This document shows positions 54,645 to 63,759 of a DNA stretch of 64,000 bases, in pieces. The stretch's first letter is position 1; the number at the start of each line of letters is the position of its first letter. The stretch is taken from NCBI RefSeq assembly GCF_030915465.1, contig NZ_CP133267.1, forward strand, positions 4,267,001-4,331,000, written 5' to 3'. The DNA is from Neobacillus sp. PS3-34 (GTDB lineage: Bacteria; Bacillota; Bacilli; Bacillales; Cytobacillaceae). Position numbers and translations under genes: made by a program. The notes beneath the pieces were generated by a model, which was not told the origin of the DNA, searched no databases, and was given only the letters and a program-made list of their open reading frames with translations.

Positions 54645-56288
54645 TTGTATCATCCAAAGAAATTAATTTTTTTCATCACATTTTTCACTTTCATTATTTT
54701 TTCTTTTCCCGATTATTATTCTGCACATGCATACATCGTTAAATCAATCCCGTTTGAAAATCAAATTTTAAAGACGTCTCCTAAGAAAGTAAGAATTGAA
54801 TTTGATGAAACCATACAGACCGGATTTCACTCTTTACGGGTTTTAGACATGAATGGTAAGCAGGTTGATCAAGGAGACAGCCATATAGATTCTAAAAATT
54901 CATCGATTATCGAGTGTGGACTTAAACCTGATTTACCAGATGGTACATATCGAATAGATTGGAAAGTTGTTTCTAATGATGGTCACCCGGTTGAAGGTGT
55001 AATACCCTTTGGAGTGGGACAAGTGAGTGTGGACCAAACAACTTTCAAAGCAAAATCAAAGGGATATTTTCCCCAACTTGATTTAATCGTTATTCGCTGG
55101 ATACAGTTCGTCAGTGGATCTGTTTATATAGGGCTCGTTTTTTTTCGCTCGTTCGTTATAAAGCACGCGTTCGTACTTCAGCTTGAACACCGTTACAAGA
55201 AAATAATCCTTTCTTCCTACTGGTTATTACTTTTGAGTGTTGTATTAAACTTACCATTACAAGCTACAATCGAAGCAGATATTACATGGAATAAAGTTAT
55301 GAATTATTCATATATTATTGATTTGTTGAAAACAAGTTTTTTTGGAAAAGTATGGATGATTCAAATAATTATACTAATTCTATTATTTTTTACGACATCA
55401 CGTTTGGTAAGGGATAAAGAAAAAATTGACCTTATCTGGAAACTGTCCTTTTTCCTCGGTAGTGGTTTGTTATTGGCAAAAGCATTTACGAGTCATGCTT
55501 TTTCTGCTGAACATCCATTCATTCCGATTATGTTCGATTTTTTACATTTACTCGGTGCCTTAATTTGGACAGGTAGTTTAATGGCGATGATTATTTTATT
55601 GCCACTGAACAGGATGGAAGATAGCAAACTAGATTACAAACAAATGATTCGAAGCTTTTTTAATTGGGGAATACTTATCGTTCTTGTTTTAGTAATTACT
55701 GGTATTTATAGCGGATTTTCATTCGTTACAACTCTTGATTCACTTTTTACGACCAATTATGGAAGAGTTTTGCTGGCTAAGGTTTCTCTATTCATCGTTA
55801 TGTTAATTTTTGCTATTATCAATTTTTTAAAAGGAAAAACAAATAAAGAAAAACAATGGGATAATTCGTTAAAGGGAGAACTTATGACAGGCTTCATTGT
55901 TCTGGTTCTTGCGGTTATTTTAACTAATTTACCAACTGCGGCATCAACACCAGGTCCATTTATTGAAACAAAGAATCTCAATAAAGATGAACGGGTAACA
56001 GTGAAAATTGATCCAAGGGTCGCTGGTATCAATCATTTTGAAGCAACTATTAAAGATAAAAGTGGAAAAGCTTCGAATAGCATCCAGCAGGTTACGCTCA
56101 CCTTTATACCTATTGAAATGGGATCTGGAGAAGATACCGTCATATTACCACAAATTTCAGTTGGACGCTTTTATTCACAAGGTATGAATTTAAACGCTCC
56201 AGGTCATTGGAAATTGAAAGTCCATGTTTTAAATAGGGATTTTAAAACCTATGATTTGTATTATTTTTTAAATGTGGAAAAGCAATAA
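54645..56288 (+). CDS. ycnJ: Copper transport protein YcnJ (CopC-CopD fusion)
   Basis: 547 residues, the YcnJ length. Signal peptide to about 27 with HAYIVKSIPFENQIL giving the CopC N-terminal His. CopC domain at about 28-125 (PDGTYRIDWKVVSNDGHPVE) with the copper-ligand region, then eight to nine CopD helices at about 140-445, including HLLGALIWTGSLMAM, and an extracellular C-terminal tail. TTG start with AGGGGGAATG. In B. subtilis YcnJ imports copper when it is scarce. Here ycnK (the regulator) is absent. Confidence 0.88.
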   Translation: MYHPKKLIFFITFFTFIIFSFPDYYSAHAYIVKSIPFENQILKTSPKKVRIEFDETIQTGFHSLRVLDMNGKQVDQGDSHIDSKNSSIIECGLKPDLPDGTYRIDWKVVSNDGHPVEGVIPFGVGQVSVDQTTFKAKSKGYFPQLDLIVIRWIQFVSGSVYIGLVFFRSFVIKHAFVLQLEHRYKKIILSSYWLLLLSVVLNLPLQATIEADITWNKVMNYSYIIDLLKTSFFGKVWMIQIIILILLFFTTSRLVRDKEKIDLIWKLSFFLGSGLLLAKAFTSHAFSAEHPFIPIMFDFLHLLGALIWTGSLMAMIILLPLNRMEDSKLDYKQMIRSFFNWGILIVLVLVITGIYSGFSFVTTLDSLFTTNYGRVLLAKVSLFIVMLIFAIINFLKGKTNKEKQWDNSLKGELMTGFIVLVLAVILTNLPTAASTPGPFIETKNLNKDERVTVKIDPRVAGINHFEATIKDKSGKASNSIQQVTLTFIPIEMGSGEDTVILPQISVGRFYSQGMNLNAPGHWKLKVHVLNRDFKTYDLYYFLNVEKQ

Positions 56289-56313
56289 CAAATAATGTTA
56301 AGGGGGTTCTTGC

Positions 56314-56955
56314 ATGAAAGAGATTATTGGAAGGGCTTTGATAATTACAAGTTTCTTCCTATTTTTATTTGGTAGTTTTGTAAGTGCGCATGTAACAGTT
56401 AATCCTCAAACCTCAGCAACGGGTGCTTGGGAAACCTATACATTGAAAGTACCTGTTGAAAAAGACATTCCTTCAACAAAAGTGACACTAAAAATTCCTT
56501 CTGATGTACAGTTTATGTCCTATCAGCCGGTAGAAGGATGGAACATTTCCATTAAAAAGAATTCAAAAGGCATCGTTAAATCAGTAACTTTTGAAGCAAT
56601 TGGTGACGGAATATTGCCAGGCCAATTTCAACAATTTGTATTTGTAGCAAAGAATCCAGAGTATGCTGGAAAGGCTGCATGGGATGCCTATCAATTTTAT
56701 AAAGATGGAAGTATTGTAGAATGGACAGGAAAGGGAAGTACACAAACACCTCATTCGGTTACTAACATAATTGCTTCCACGACAGTTGAACATCATGCAA
56801 GTACAAGTGGCATGGAAGACCACCAAGAAGATAAAATGAACAGCGGAGACAAAAGAACGGCTGATAAGACCAAGATTTCGCTGCCATTAATTTTTTCCAT
56901 TGTTTCGGTAATATTATCTTTAGTTGCTTTTATCACGACTCTTCGAAAAAAATAA
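56314..56955 (+). CDS. ycnI: Copper-binding exported protein YcnI (DUF1775)
   Basis: 213 residues: signal peptide ending ...SAHVTVNPQTS, whose N-terminal His after cleavage is the copper ligand of the DUF1775 fold. Core ETYTLKVPVEKDIPSTKVTL, then TPHSVTNIIA, then a His/Asp/Lys-rich linker and a C-terminal membrane helix (about 188-208). Acts with YcnJ as an extracellular copper chaperone. AAGGGGG SD. Confidence 0.88.
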   Translation: MKEIIGRALIITSFFLFLFGSFVSAHVTVNPQTSATGAWETYTLKVPVEKDIPSTKVTLKIPSDVQFMSYQPVEGWNISIKKNSKGIVKSVTFEAIGDGILPGQFQQFVFVAKNPEYAGKAAWDAYQFYKDGSIVEWTGKGSTQTPHSVTNIIASTTVEHHASTSGMEDHQEDKMNSGDKRTADKTKISLPLIFSIVSVILSLVAFITTLRKK

Positions 56956-56979
56956 AAGCTAGTTAAAACATGAAAAGAT

Positions 56980-57020
56980 AAGGTTTTAACGTTCCATCAA
57001 TTTTGATGGGACGTTTTTTT
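56980..57020 (+). terminator. Terminator of ycnJI
   Basis: AACGTTCCATCAA / TTGATGGGACGTT stem followed by TTTTT. Confidence 0.75.
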
Positions 57021-57086
57021 ATCTGAAAAAATAAATCAAGTACACTAGAAAAAATTTCTTTTTTTGGAAATTTAATAAAGAACATA

Positions 57087-57180
57087 TTGGTTCTTTATTA
57101 AGAAAATATTATAATATATATAGTAGTGAACCTTTATACCTACATAAATGCATCATACAACTTTCATGAATGAAGGTTCA
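57087..57180 (+). promoter_or_regulatory. Promoter and structured leader of the multicopper oxidase gene
   Basis: TTGGTT (57087-57092), 17 nt, TATAAT (57110-57115). The leader then contains TGAACCTT (57127-57134) and its inverse AAGGTTCA (57173-57180), enclosing a smaller CTTTCAT/ATGAAGG hairpin. The outer stem could be a regulator target or an mRNA structure; which is unknown. Confidence 0.45.
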
Positions 57181-57222
57181 TTATCCTTTACAAAAATTTC
57201 TGGGGAGAGATGCTGATGCCTT

Positions 57223-60200
57223 ATGGTTAAGTTCAAAAAACTAAAAAAAGTAGGTCGCAAGGTTCAAATGACTATGATTGCGGGGTTATTAGTAGTAGCC
57301 GCGTTCCCTTTTGTTGGGAGCTCAAAGGTTCAAACAGCATTGGCAGATACGCCAACCATGAATCCAGGAGGGACACCGGATTATTATACTACTCCAAACT
57401 ATGCTAACAGCCAGTTACCAGAGATAGATCCAGTTACAAAGCAAGTAATCCCTGGTACAGGTATACGCAAATTTGTGGATGGGTTACCTGGTTTGGGTGC
57501 TGATCATGCCAATAACCTGGCGCAATATATCCCTGTGGCTGTTCCGGATAAGACTACCTATCCCGGCTCAGACTATTATGAAATTTCGCTGGTAGAGTAT
57601 ACAGAGCAGATGCATAGTGATTTGAAGCCAACGAAGCTTCGTGGTTATGTTCAAACAAATACCACCGATCCTACTGTAAGCAAACCAAGTTATTTAGGTC
57701 CGATGATTATTGCTGATAAGAATCGTCCTGTTCGGGTGAAATTTACGAACAAGCTCCCTACAGGCCAGGGTGGAGACCTATTCCTTCCAGTAGATGAGTC
57801 ATTTATGGGTGCCGGTGAGGGACCGCAAGGCGGCAAGTACACCCAAAACCGTGGACTTCTGCACTTGCACGGAGGTATTACTCCGTGGATAAGTGACGGT
57901 ACTCCTCATCAATGGATAACTCCTGCGGGAGAAAATACTCCTTATCCAAAAGGTGTAAGTGTCCATAATGTACCTGACATGCCAGACCCAGGTGATGGTT
58001 CCATGACTTATTTTTACACAAATCAGCAAAGCGCAAGGATGCTCTTCTACCATGATCATAGTTATGGAATTACTCGCCTGAATGTGTATGCTGGTGAAGA
58101 GGCGGCCTACCTTCTTCGTGATGACGTAGAGAAATCTTTAATTGCTAGTGGCGTTCTTCCGCAAGAGGAAATTCCTTTAATGATTCAGGATAAGACCTTT
58201 GTACCGACTGAATCACAATTGGCTGCAACTGACCCGACTTGGGATCTAAATAAATGGGGAAAGCAAGGCAGCCTATGGTTCCCGCATGTTTACATGCAAA
58301 ATCAGAATCCTTATGACCTTTCAGGAGCGAACCCGATGGGGAGGTGGGATTATGGACCTTGGTTCTGGCCGCCAAATACCGGCTTGAAAAATGGGCCTGT
58401 ACCGAACCCGTTAGCTGGCCAAACAGGTCAGGCACCTATGAATCCTGGAGTGCCAAATGTTTCTGCTGTACCAGAGGCATTCATGGATACACCCGTTATC
58501 AATGGTACAGCATACCCAACACTAACGGTTGATCCTAAGGCATATCGTTTCCGTATTTTGAATGCAGCAAATGATAGGATGTGGAATCTTCAGCTATATA
58601 AAGCAGCCTCTAATGCAGATATGTGGAACAAAGATGGATCTCTAAACGATGCAAATGCTGGAGAAGTAAAAATGGTAGATGCTGTTAAAAAAGCCGGATA
58701 CCCTGATACATGGCCAAGTGACGGAAGGGACGGAGGCGTTCCGGATCCAGATCCAGCGTTTGCCGGTCCAAAAATGATTCAAATCGGGAATGACAGCGGA
58801 TTCCTGCCAAAAGCGGTCGAACTCCAAAATCAGCCTATTGACTATGAATATCGCCGTAGAAGCATAACAGTACTTAACGTGTCTAGCAAGACGCTATTAC
58901 TGGGTCCAGCCGAAAGAGCGGACGTTGTTGTCGACTTCAGTAAATATGCAGGCCAGACACTTATTCTTTATAATGACTCACCAGCTCCAGTACCAGCGTT
59001 TGACCCACGCTATGACTATTACACTGGAGATCCGGATCAATCAGCTACAGGCGAAAATACCGGCGGGTCACCGTCCACGCTACCGGGTTACGGTCCAAAC
59101 ACTCGTACGATTATGCAAATTAAAGTTGCTCCTGCAACAGCAAATACAGTCGATACTACACAAAAAACGTTGGATACATTGACAACAGAAATACCAAAAG
59201 CTTTTACATCAAGCCAAAATCCACTTCTTGTGCCAGACGGAAGATGGGGGAATATTCAAGATACTTCACTTGATATCTCACCTGCCAAGAATGGGTCACT
59301 TACCTTACCTATGGAGCCAAAAGCGATTGCTGAGGAATTCGAACAAAATTACGGGCGGATGAATGCAACGCTCGGCGTGGAATTGCCGAATACGAATTAT
59401 CAAAACCAAACAACGGTTATGTTGGGATATATAGATCCGTCAACTGAGAACCTGACGGACTCGATGACTCCGATGAGCCCAAAAGCTGGTGATGGTACTC
59501 AGATTTGGAAAATAACCCACAACGGGGTCGATACGCATGCCATCCACTTCCATCTATTCGATGTACAGCTTGTAAACCGAGTAGGTTGGGATGGTTCGAT
59601 TCGATTCCCTGATCAAAATGAAAAAGGCTGGAAGGATACAGTTAGAATGAATCCGTTGGAGGATGTTATTGTTGCTTTAAGGCCTGTTTCTCCAAAATTG
59701 CCATTTGGAATTCCGGACAGTATCCGTCCTTTAGATCCGACCATGCCATTAGGTTCAACCATGGGCTTTGCGGGTGTCGATCCAACCACCGGCAATCCAA
59801 TGGCAGTCTCGAATAAAATGACGAATTTTGCATGGGAATACGTATGGCATTGCCATCTATTAGGTCACGAAGAAAATGATATGATGAGAACGATGGTTTT
59901 CAACTTCACACAGTCAAAGCCGGCCTCTTCTGTTCTGGCTGCAACCAGGGTTAATGGTGGACCTGTAAATCTTACGTGGACAGATCCTACTCCTGCCATT
60001 GATTCTACGACGCTTGGTAATCCGTCCAATGAGGTTGGGTATAATATCATGCGTGCAATCATTAAAAATGGCGTTGCAGGCAGCTATACGAAAGTCGGTA
60101 TAGCTTTAGCCAACAATACTTCTTTCACAGATAATTCTGCGGATGTGAATACGAGCTACAGCTACCGTGTAGATGCGTTTAATGCTGTTACCGCTCCAGA

Positions 60201-61140
60201 CAAAACCAATCCAGCGACAGTAACTGATGGCGGAACACCTTCAAATGCAGTGGCTGTACAAGGAATTCCGATGGCGCCGACTAACCTGAAAATAACACAA
60301 TCAGGCCAGTCAGCGAGTCTGACATGGACAGATAATGAAAATAATGAGACGGGATTTGTTGTTGAACGCTCTACAGATGGGATTAATTTTACATCGGTTG
60401 CTACACCAGGTTCTTCTAAGGATACTGGCAGTGTTAACTTCGTAGATACAACAGTGAAGACAGGAACTTACACATATCGCGTTAAAACCGTAAACGGCAC
60501 ACTGGTATCTGGTTATTCAAACACAGCAAGTATAACAATTAATAATACACCACCACCATCGCCTCCTGCGGCTCCGAACAATCTTATAGCGAATTTGCAG
60601 GCTGGACCGAGTGTCAAATTGACATGGAGAGATAATGCGTTAAATGAAACTGGCTTTGTAATTGAACGTTCTACAAATAATGGAGCTTATGCTGTAATTG
60701 CTACTCCTACCGCAAGAAATAATACAGGAAATATGAGCTACGATGATACAGATGTAGTTGCAGACAATACGTATTCTTATCGTATTAAAGCTGTGAATGG
60801 AACATCTTCGTCTGGTTACTCTAATATCGCTCAGGTAAGTGTACCTAAAATTCCTGCTGCACCAACGAATTTGCTTGTTAGTGCCATAGCTCCGAGAGGA
60901 AGTAATACGGATACAGTTACAGGATTTTGGAGTAAACCGTCCGGTACGGTCACTGGATATGTGGTCCAGTACGCGACAGATGCAGCCTTTACGCAAAATG
61001 TATCTACATTTAATGCTAGTAGCAATACCTTCCTAAAATCGGGTTTTACTAAAAATCGGACTTACTATTTCAGAGTCCAAGCGGTAAATCAGAGTGGATC
61101 CTCTAATTGGTCAACTGTTAAATCTGTGAATACACCTTAA
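57223..61140 (+). CDS. Secreted multicopper oxidase with four C-terminal fibronectin III domains
   Basis: 1305 residues. Signal peptide about 1-42 (ends QTALADT). The multicopper oxidase part spans about 100-895 and has all four copper motifs: HLHGG (214-218), YHDHS (276-280), HAIHFH (772-777) and HCHLLGHEENDMM (876-888: T1 Cys877, His882 and Met887). The 500 residues between the second and third motifs are much longer than in CotA-type laccases. FnIII domains follow at about 908-1015, 1018-1107, 1113-1208 and 1212-1305. It should be exported and wall/matrix associated, oxidising phenols, bilirubin-like compounds or metals such as Mn(II)/Cu(I). The GGGGAGAG SD is 13 nt from this ATG. Confidence 0.88.
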   Translation: MVKFKKLKKVGRKVQMTMIAGLLVVAAFPFVGSSKVQTALADTPTMNPGGTPDYYTTPNYANSQLPEIDPVTKQVIPGTGIRKFVDGLPGLGADHANNLAQYIPVAVPDKTTYPGSDYYEISLVEYTEQMHSDLKPTKLRGYVQTNTTDPTVSKPSYLGPMIIADKNRPVRVKFTNKLPTGQGGDLFLPVDESFMGAGEGPQGGKYTQNRGLLHLHGGITPWISDGTPHQWITPAGENTPYPKGVSVHNVPDMPDPGDGSMTYFYTNQQSARMLFYHDHSYGITRLNVYAGEEAAYLLRDDVEKSLIASGVLPQEEIPLMIQDKTFVPTESQLAATDPTWDLNKWGKQGSLWFPHVYMQNQNPYDLSGANPMGRWDYGPWFWPPNTGLKNGPVPNPLAGQTGQAPMNPGVPNVSAVPEAFMDTPVINGTAYPTLTVDPKAYRFRILNAANDRMWNLQLYKAASNADMWNKDGSLNDANAGEVKMVDAVKKAGYPDTWPSDGRDGGVPDPDPAFAGPKMIQIGNDSGFLPKAVELQNQPIDYEYRRRSITVLNVSSKTLLLGPAERADVVVDFSKYAGQTLILYNDSPAPVPAFDPRYDYYTGDPDQSATGENTGGSPSTLPGYGPNTRTIMQIKVAPATANTVDTTQKTLDTLTTEIPKAFTSSQNPLLVPDGRWGNIQDTSLDISPAKNGSLTLPMEPKAIAEEFEQNYGRMNATLGVELPNTNYQNQTTVMLGYIDPSTENLTDSMTPMSPKAGDGTQIWKITHNGVDTHAIHFHLFDVQLVNRVGWDGSIRFPDQNEKGWKDTVRMNPLEDVIVALRPVSPKLPFGIPDSIRPLDPTMPLGSTMGFAGVDPTTGNPMAVSNKMTNFAWEYVWHCHLLGHEENDMMRTMVFNFTQSKPASSVLAATRVNGGPVNLTWTDPTPAIDSTTLGNPSNEVGYNIMRAIIKNGVAGSYTKVGIALANNTSFTDNSADVNTSYSYRVDAFNAVTAPDKTNPATVTDGGTPSNAVAVQGIPMAPTNLKITQSGQSASLTWTDNENNETGFVVERSTDGINFTSVATPGSSKDTGSVNFVDTTVKTGTYTYRVKTVNGTLVSGYSNTASITINNTPPPSPPAAPNNLIANLQAGPSVKLTWRDNALNETGFVIERSTNNGAYAVIATPTARNNTGNMSYDDTDVVADNTYSYRIKAVNGTSSSGYSNIAQVSVPKIPAAPTNLLVSAIAPRGSNTDTVTGFWSKPSGTVTGYVVQYATDAAFTQNVSTFNASSNTFLKSGFTKNRTYYFRVQAVNQSGSSNWSTVKSVNTP

Positions 61141-61237
61141 CTAATTTATACAATTTGCAAACAAAACAGTAAGCAGTTTTTTCATGATAGGTTAGGGTGA
61201 TATTATAGCCATGATAATTGATAAAGGAGGTAAATGA

Positions 61238-61747
61238 ATGAGCAAAAGATCAACCAAGATTTCTATTTTTATAGCAATGCTTTTGATATTAGGCTTTGTA
61301 GTAGCACTGTGGCATAATAATACTGCTTTAGCTGACAATAAAGCAGTTAATAAAACAGCTACTGCTGCGAGTATTATGTCTAAATATTCCGTCAAAGATA
61401 ATGACCAAACGCAAGCACCTATACGTAAGGGGCGTTTAAATCAAATTAATTTTGTCACCGAGGCAGCACAAATTCTTAACGTATTACCTATTACGATTAT
61501 GCAGGAAATGGAAAAAGAAAAAACAGTTGTACAGATTGCGCAAGAAAAAGGATATAGTAAGGCTGAGTTTTTACAAAAATTAACCGACTTAGAGAACAAA
61601 ACTATAAACGCAGCAGCCACTTCCGGCACAATATCACAAAAACATGCAAATGCCTTACATCAAGGGCAAGCAGATCGTTTGAAATATAATCTCGATCTCA
61701 AGGCGGTTAATGTTAATGATCATCAGGCAATGGATATGAACCACTAA
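61238..61747 (+). CDS. Small exported protein with Met/His-rich C-terminus
   Basis: 169 residues; signal peptide or anchor about 8-33 (ends ALADN). The mature part is helical with VLPITIMQEMEKEKTVVQIA and KGYSKAEFLQKL, a pattern seen in secreted Bacillus proteins with repeated short helical modules. It ends NDHQAMDMNH, a possible copper-binding tail. AAAGGAGGT SD. Located 98 nt after the multicopper oxidase with no terminator seen between them. Confidence 0.65.
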   Translation: MSKRSTKISIFIAMLLILGFVVALWHNNTALADNKAVNKTATAASIMSKYSVKDNDQTQAPIRKGRLNQINFVTEAAQILNVLPITIMQEMEKEKTVVQIAQEKGYSKAEFLQKLTDLENKTINAAATSGTISQKHANALHQGQADRLKYNLDLKAVNVNDHQAMDMNH

Positions 61748-61788
61748 TTCAAATCTAGAATTTGAATTACAGAGTGTAATAGAAACGA

Positions 61789-61830
61789 AAACCTAATCCT
61801 TTACTACAGGATTAGGTTTTTTCTTTTTAA
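61789..61830 (+). terminator. Terminator after the copper cluster
   Basis: AACCTAATCCT / AGGATTAGGTT perfect stem followed by TTTTTTC. Confidence 0.8.
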
Positions 61831-61869
61831 TGAATTTCGAAATTAAAATGATATCTCCAACTTTTTAGA

Positions 61870-63092
61870 TTATGCTTCTATCGTGTCTTTGCTGAGTATC
61901 TGATGCTCCCGCTTCATATTTATCCGCATTGCCCAAAGGAAGTATGCTGTACCTAAACTGATATAAAGCAAACCTCCGGCGAGTCCCATCATCCTAGGAG
62001 AAATCGTTTCAAGCAGAACCCCGGTTAAAAACATAGAAATGCCAATGCACGTATTCGCTACAGTTGCAGAAAAAGCAAAATAGGCCCATGCAGCCATGAT
62101 GGCATGGTTTCCATCACGGCTGTATCCATTAACGTATTTCCAACGCCACTGAAGACAGTCAGTATTCCAAACATTATTACTACGAGTGCAAAGGAATGGA
62201 CCTGGCTAATGGAAGATAAAACCACTCCTTCCATAAGGAGGCATAAAAATGCAAAGGGAAGATAATAATTTCTAATTTTTGAAGAAAGTATGGGGCTAAG
62301 AATTAACCCAGTCCCAAGCACACTGTAAAGAATTCCAACTCCCAGTCCCCCCATATGAAATACTTTTACGGCGTAGACACTTAACAGGACATTTTCTATT
62401 CCATTAATCAAAGGGTTCAACAAGTCGAATGTCAACAGCATTAATACAAACGATGAGGCAAGAGCAAGTGAAAGAATACCATTTTTCTTAGGAACTTCAT
62501 GTCTTGTTGTTTGAACTTCTTTTGATTCCAGAGTAGGAATAGAACTTATTATCCAACCTGCCGATACAAACGACAAAATATTAATTACAAAGGCAGCACT
62601 TGGCCAACAAAAATGCAACGACTCCACCGCTCAATGCCCCGATTATTAATACAAATCCTAAAGAAACTTGTTCCCACGAATTCACTTCCTTAATGCGGCC
62701 AGTTTGAACGATGGCGGGAATGCCTGCTTTCCTGGCTGGACCATACAATGCTTCACCAGATGAGAGTAAAAATGAGCCAGTATACACAATCCACATATCA
62801 TCTGCAGTATTGATAAACAAAAAAGAGATGGCAATTATTGCTCGAATAAAATCAGTGGTAAACATTAATTTTTTTCTAGTCCATTTATGGGCAAATTTGC
62901 TGCTTAAGGGCCGAAAAGGAGAAAGGGAATCATTCGCAATCCCATCGTAATACCCACTGCCATTCCCGACCCTGTAATTTCCAAAATGATTGTCAGTAAT
63001 GCAACCTGACTGAAACGATCACCGATACCATTAACAATTCCAGCAAAGAATAATTTCCGATAGGAGTTTTCCTCTTTTAGGGTTTGAAACAC
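61870..63092 (-). pseudogene. MFS transporter, frame broken three times
   Basis: Four consecutive frames rebuild one 12-helix major facilitator of about 409 residues: SYRKLFFAGIVNGIGDRFSQ at the start, GSFLLSSGEALYGPARKAGI, PLINGIENVLLSVYAVKVF, VFSGVGNTLMDTAVMETMPSW and FSATVANTCIGISMFLTGVL. Breaks are at GGGCC 62908-62912 (restores FGPLSSKFAHKWTRKKLMF), GGCC 62602-62605 (restores LLGPSAAFVINIL) and GGCCC 62083-62087. GTG start at 63092 with GAGGTG. Substrate unknown; a drug or metabolite exporter is likely. Confidence 0.8.
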
Positions 63093-63134
63093 AAGAAATC
63101 ACCTCAATAATCATGTGAATCTAATTCAATAATA

Positions 63135-63146
63135 ATCTAATTAGAT
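63135..63146. promoter_or_regulatory. Candidate operator of the MFS gene
   Basis: Palindrome ATCTAATTAGAT, with a second near-copy ATCTAATTGAT beginning at 63151. Such paired AT-rich palindromes are typical targets of MarR-type repressors; no cognate gene is assigned. Confidence 0.35.
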
Positions 63147-63257
63147 AATAATCTAATTGATAAATTTTGTAAATAAAATTCCGAAAAAATATATTCGTAC
63201 TGGCTGCATAATAAATAATGAACTTAATATAAATAACAGTGATAGGGGGAGTCGGAG

Positions 63258-63545
63258 ATGGCGAATAGGTATGTACTAAGATTTTTTTATGATGAAGAAC
63301 ATACAATAGCTGTGCCAGTGAAAGCGGATAATGCAGAAATGGTTTCCCAAAAGGTTATTTCTTCATATCTTAAGAAAGATTCATGGATTTCATTTCCTGT
63401 CAGGGACAAATATAATAGAGTGATGGGATCGGAACTTATTTCGGTAAATTTGTTAAAGGTAAAGTACTTTAAAGTAGAGATACCCACAAAGCTTTATCAG
63501 GACAAATTTGATGAAACCGATTTTATTGAGCTGTGTGATTCCTGA
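63258..63545 (+). CDS. Hypothetical small protein
   Basis: 95 residues, mixed alpha/beta, no signal or membrane helix (RYVLRFFYDEEHTIAVPVKA, MGSELISVNLLKVKYFKVEI). ATG with GGGGGA 8 nt upstream. No family recognised. Confidence 0.6.
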   Translation: MANRYVLRFFYDEEHTIAVPVKADNAEMVSQKVISSYLKKDSWISFPVRDKYNRVMGSELISVNLLKVKYFKVEIPTKLYQDKFDETDFIELCDS

Positions 63546-63570
63546 CATACCTAAGATAACAATACCCATT

Positions 63571-63609
63571 TAACGCTGAGCCTTCATCTTAAGGTTCAGC
63601 GTTTTTTAG
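63571..63609 (+). terminator. Terminator
   Basis: AACGCTGAGCCTT / AAGGTTCAGCGTT stem followed by TTTTT. Confidence 0.8.
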
Positions 63610-63712
63610 TTAAGCGTGCGAGATAGGTATCGTAAAAAAATTCCATTATATTTATTAAAAGATAAAATTTACCAAAAAATACTTGCTAATATGATGCCTC
63701 TTCAATACAATA

Positions 63713-63736
63713 AAAAATGACAACAATGTCATTTTT
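63713..63736. promoter_or_regulatory. Candidate TetR operator upstream of the last gene
   Basis: AAAAATGACA-acaa-TGTCATTTTT, a perfect inverted repeat 24 nt before the TetR start and just ahead of its SD, positioned for autorepression. Confidence 0.4.
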
Positions 63737-63759
63737 ATTTCGTTCTGGAGGATTAAGTT

